Positions 6,451 to 8,600 of a DNA stretch of 8,600 nt are shown here, one piece after another (position 1 is the stretch's first letter; every line of letters starts with the position of its first letter). The position numbers were made by a program, and so were the translations under genes. Below the pieces are notes generated by a model. It did no database searches. It was given only the letters and a program-made list of their open reading frames with translations, and was not told where the DNA came from. The stretch comes from Chloroflexota bacterium (GTDB lineage Bacteria > Chloroflexota > Anaerolineae > Anaerolineales > VGOW01): NCBI GenBank assembly GCA_016215145.1, contig JACRLA010000375.1:1-8600 (forward strand), in the 5' to 3' direction.

Positions 6451-7287
6451 ATGCGAGAAGTAACCGTTGCGGCTGTGCAAATGCGCCCTGTGTTGAACGA
6501 GATGGAAGAGAATCTCGTCCGCATGGCGGATTACATCGCCAAAATTTGTGGAAGCCAAAAAGTTGACATCATCGTTTTCCCCGAACTGATCACTACCGGC
6601 TACGAATGTGGCGTGCGCTTTACTGATCTTGCCCAGCGCATCCCCGGCGCGTCGGTAAATGTTTTAGCCCAACGCGCCGCCGAGTTTGGCGTGTATGTTG
6701 CCTTTGGAATGCCGGCAAAAGAGAAAGTCGAGTCGATCCTTTTTAACTCAGCCGTTTTGATCGGTCCCGATGGCGAATTGGTGGGCGATTATCGCAAAGT
6801 GCATCTCAAAGGTGAAGAGCGCATGACATTCCGCGCCGGTTTCCGTTACCCGATCTTTGAAACAAAATTTGGTAACATCGGTTTGCTGCTCGGCTACGAT
6901 CTTGCTTTCCCCGAAGCGGCGCGCACGTTGGCTCTCGATGGCGCGGAATTAATTTTGGTCTGCGCCAATTGGGAGAAGCCGCGCAACGAAGAATGGCGCA
7001 CCTACGTCATGGCGCGCGCTTTCGAAAACTCCTGCTTCATCGCCGCCGCCAACCGAGTCGGTGAAGACGTGACGTATTCGTTTATCGGCGACAGCATGAT
7101 CGTCGGTCCGCGCGGGCAAACGTTGGCATCGCTCGCGGGCGAGATCGATCCAAAGACTAACGAACCCGCCGAAGGTTATGCGTTGGCGCGAATCGATCTC
7201 TACGACGTGCGCCGCAACCGCGAAGAATTTCAAACGCTGCAAAACCGCGAACCGGATACGTATAAGGCGTTGGTGAGGAAGTATTAG
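6451..7287 (+). CDS. Nitrilase-superfamily homologue lacking the catalytic cysteine
   Basis: Carbon-nitrogen hydrolase (nitrilase/amidase) fold, 278 residues, the usual length for a single-domain member. Family landmarks are in order: the N-terminal strand VTVAAVQMRPV, the catalytic Glu in IVFPELITTGY (E45), the catalytic Lys in DYRKVHL (K116), a following GEER, and the nucleophile region GNIGLLLGYDLAFPEAAR. Active members have Cys immediately before the YD or similar (for example ICYD..FPE). Here position 148 is Gly, codon GGC at 6892-6894, one base from TGC. The remaining sequence, including LILVCANW, ARAFENSCFIAAANRVG and the GDSMIVGPRG block, is well conserved, so this is not a decaying gene. 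It may be a non-hydrolytic binding protein, use another residue, or carry a sequence error. C171 lies in LVCANW, where active members usually have a different residue. Substrate unknown. Confidence 0.9.
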   Translation: MREVTVAAVQMRPVLNEMEENLVRMADYIAKICGSQKVDIIVFPELITTGYECGVRFTDLAQRIPGASVNVLAQRAAEFGVYVAFGMPAKEKVESILFNSAVLIGPDGELVGDYRKVHLKGEERMTFRAGFRYPIFETKFGNIGLLLGYDLAFPEAARTLALDGAELILVCANWEKPRNEEWRTYVMARAFENSCFIAAANRVGEDVTYSFIGDSMIVGPRGQTLASLAGEIDPKTNEPAEGYALARIDLYDVRRNREEFQTLQNREPDTYKALVRKY

Positions 7288-7288
7288 G

Positions 7289-7323
7289 GATTGGAGATTA
7301 GAGATTGGAAGTTGGATGATGGA
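7289..7323. repeat. Heptanucleotide tandem array C (5 units) at a gene start
   Basis: Five units run in register: GATTGGA (7289-7295), GATTAGA (7296-7302), GATTGGA (7303-7309), AGTTGGA (7310-7316) and TGATGGA (7317-7323). The array begins two bases after the nitrilase-like stop codon. It contains the purine-rich ribosome site (GGAAG, 7307-7311) and both candidate start codons of the next gene. Read on the minus strand its units carry the AATC core of array B. Confidence 0.65.
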
Positions 7324-7672
7324 AGATAAGCGCGTCGTGCAGAGAAATGTTTGGGCGATCACCAGTTTGATCATCGGCGTGATCAGTTTATTACTTTCCT
7401 TCTTTGCGCCCGTGCCGTTTGTGCCGCTTAACTATTGCGCCTTTCCGTTGGGCGCGGTATCCATGATCATGGGCTTCATCGTTCATCAAAGCGCCAAGCG
7501 ACTCAACGACGCAGCCGCCATCCAACAAGCGCGATGGGGAATCGGACTCGGTTGCGTTTCTTGGGCGATCAACATCTGTTGGTATTCGATTGTTTTCTCC
7601 ACTGCCATTGCCATTCTCGTCGCGTCGTTCATAGCGATCATGAGTGGCACATCCGTCACACCCACCCCCTAA
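7316..7672 (+). CDS. Small multi-pass membrane protein, DUF4190-like
   Basis: Unrecognised function. The 118-residue protein has a short charged N-terminus (MMEDKRVVQR), hydrophobic segments at about residues 12-30 and 37-57, a charged loop (about 58-73, KRLNDAAAIQQARWG), and a long hydrophobic stretch at about 74-110 that could span the membrane once or twice. The alternating pattern of Gly-rich hydrophobic segments around a short amphipathic loop resembles DUF4190-type proteins; this is a pattern judgement only. Two adjacent ATGs are possible; the second (7319) is better spaced from GGAAG at 7307-7311. The stop is six bases before the next start, so it is probably part of the same transcript. 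Confidence 0.75.
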   Translation: MMEDKRVVQRNVWAITSLIIGVISLLLSFFAPVPFVPLNYCAFPLGAVSMIMGFIVHQSAKRLNDAAAIQQARWGIGLGCVSWAINICWYSIVFSTAIAILVASFIAIMSGTSVTPTP

Positions 7673-7678
7673 ACGATT

Positions 7679-8600
7679 ATGACCACAACACCCGAATCTC
7701 ATCAACCGTCTGACGTAATTGATCTCCGCTCGGATACCGTCTCCCAACCCACACCCGCCATGCGCCGCGCGATGGCAGAAGCCGAAGTGGGCGACGACGT
7801 TTTTGGTGACGACCCTACCGTAAATAAACTTGAATCGTTGGCGGCGCAGATGCTAGAGAAAGAGTCGGCGGTGTTCGTGCCGAGCGGCACGATGGCGAAT
7901 GGGGTGGCAATGGTGGCGCAGCTGCGTCGTGGTGATGAAGTGATTCTCGGCGCGCGGACGCACATGTATCTCGGCGAACAAGCCGCGCTCGCCGTGTTAT
8001 CGCAAGCGCAAGCCGTCCCCATTATGGAAAACCCCGACGGCACGTTGCCGCTCGATCTCATTGAAGATTCGATTCGCACACCCGACCCTCATCACCCCAT
8101 CACGCGCATGGTCTGTATCGAGAACACACACAATGCTTGCGGTGGTCAACCACTCACAGTGGAATATACGAATCAAGTCGGCGCGTTGGCGAAGAAACAT
8201 GATTTGCGATTCCATATTGATGGCGCGCGACTCTTCAACGCGGCGGTTGCCCTCAACGTGAATGCAGCCGATCTCGTCCGCGCCGCCGACACTGTGTCGT
8301 TCTGTTTATCCAAAAGTTTATGCGCGCCCATTGGATCGTTGGTGTGTGGTGATAAAGAGACGATTGCTTCGGCGCGGCGCGCAAGAAAATTATTGGGTGG
8401 CGGGATGCGGCAGGCGGGTATCATTGCGGCGGCAGGGATCGTCTCACTGACTTCAATGATCGAGCGACTCGAAAACGATCACGACGACGCGCAACGACTG
8501 GCGCAAGGTCTCTCAACGATCAAAGGCATCGTGATCGATCCGAAGACGGTGCGAACCAACATGGTATATTTTGATCTCGCGCCTTCAACGAAGTTAGATG
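7679..8600 (+). CDS. ltaE: Low-specificity L-threonine aldolase (3' end outside window)
   Basis: PLP-dependent fold-type I enzyme that cleaves L-threonine and L-allo-threonine to glycine and acetaldehyde. I translated this frame directly; it is open from the ATG at 7679 to the window edge, about 307 residues, against roughly 340-350 for the family, so about the last tenth is missing. Motifs: VIDLRSDTVSQPTPAMRRAM near the N-terminus, VGDDVFGDDPTVN, FVPSGTMAN (P68-S69-G70), ENTHNACGG, HIDGARLFNA with the PLP-contacting Asp D181, and SFCLSKSLCAPIGS with the Schiff-base Lys K212. The usual segment LSKGLGAP reads LSKSLCAP here, a mild deviation. No Shine-Dalgarno site is visible; the start follows the previous stop by six bases, so reinitiation is likely. 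Other beta-eliminating PLP enzymes are less likely given these motifs. Confidence 0.93.
   Translation, partial: MTTTPESHQPSDVIDLRSDTVSQPTPAMRRAMAEAEVGDDVFGDDPTVNKLESLAAQMLEKESAVFVPSGTMANGVAMVAQLRRGDEVILGARTHMYLGEQAALAVLSQAQAVPIMENPDGTLPLDLIEDSIRTPDPHHPITRMVCIENTHNACGGQPLTVEYTNQVGALAKKHDLRFHIDGARLFNAAVALNVNAADLVRAADTVSFCLSKSLCAPIGSLVCGDKETIASARRARKLLGGGMRQAGIIAAAGIVSLTSMIERLENDHDDAQRLAQGLSTIKGIVIDPKTVRTNMVYFDLAPSTKLD

Noticed and set aside
7391..7747. Antisense open frame of 118 codons across the small membrane protein gene
   Set aside because: Arg/Asp/Gly-rich shadow with no ribosome site; the plus-strand frame has clear hydrophobic segments and fits between its neighbours.

Overview
The window looks like a chromosomal segment from a Chloroflexota bacterium, most likely Anaerolineae-like. 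This is inference from gene style: an IleRS of the eukaryote-like type 2 group, a Thr/Pro-rich 'TATPTP' linker in a membrane-anchored protein, -10 boxes sitting almost on top of start codons, and no closer match to any cultivated genus that I can recognise. Genes are tightly packed. There is no gene-free stretch over 300 bases, and I see no tRNA, rRNA, CRISPR array or insertion sequence.

Layout. Positions 1-128 are an upstream region with two arrays of 7-base repeats and a probable promoter for ileS. ileS (129-3272) carries the swapped GXHH form of the class I signature motif (GSHH), a form tied in published work to very high mupirocin resistance. Convergent to it, with overlapping stop codons, is an unrecognised single-pass membrane-anchored protein (3865-3269, minus strand). 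A 160-bp divergent intergenic region holds a 15-bp perfect or near-perfect hairpin (3895-3928) and -10-like boxes for both flanking genes. lspA (4026-4580) and an RluD-family pseudouridine synthase (4573-5505) follow, overlapping by 8 bp. ileS and lspA are neighbours in many bacteria; here the minus-strand gene separates them.

Next comes a coupled pair with a 4-bp ATGA overlap: an unrecognised small protein (5585-6010) and an HNH endonuclease (6007-6438). The pair resembles a recurring two-gene cassette and lacks the strong GATC enrichment of most of its neighbours, so it may have been acquired. It runs directly into a nitrilase-superfamily protein (6451-7287) in which the catalytic cysteine position reads glycine, then a small three-helix membrane protein (7316-7672) whose ribosome-binding site and start codon lie in a third 7-base repeat array, then a low-specificity L-threonine aldolase (7679 to beyond the window end).

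How the genes work together: ileS, lspA and rluD are translation and envelope housekeeping functions (tRNA charging, lipoprotein maturation, 23S rRNA modification). The downstream run from 5585 is close-spaced and probably co-transcribed, but its members do not form an obvious single pathway. The points most worth following are the GXHH IleRS, the cysteine-less nitrilase homologue, the orf-HNH cassette, and the heptanucleotide arrays that supply promoter and ribosome-binding elements.
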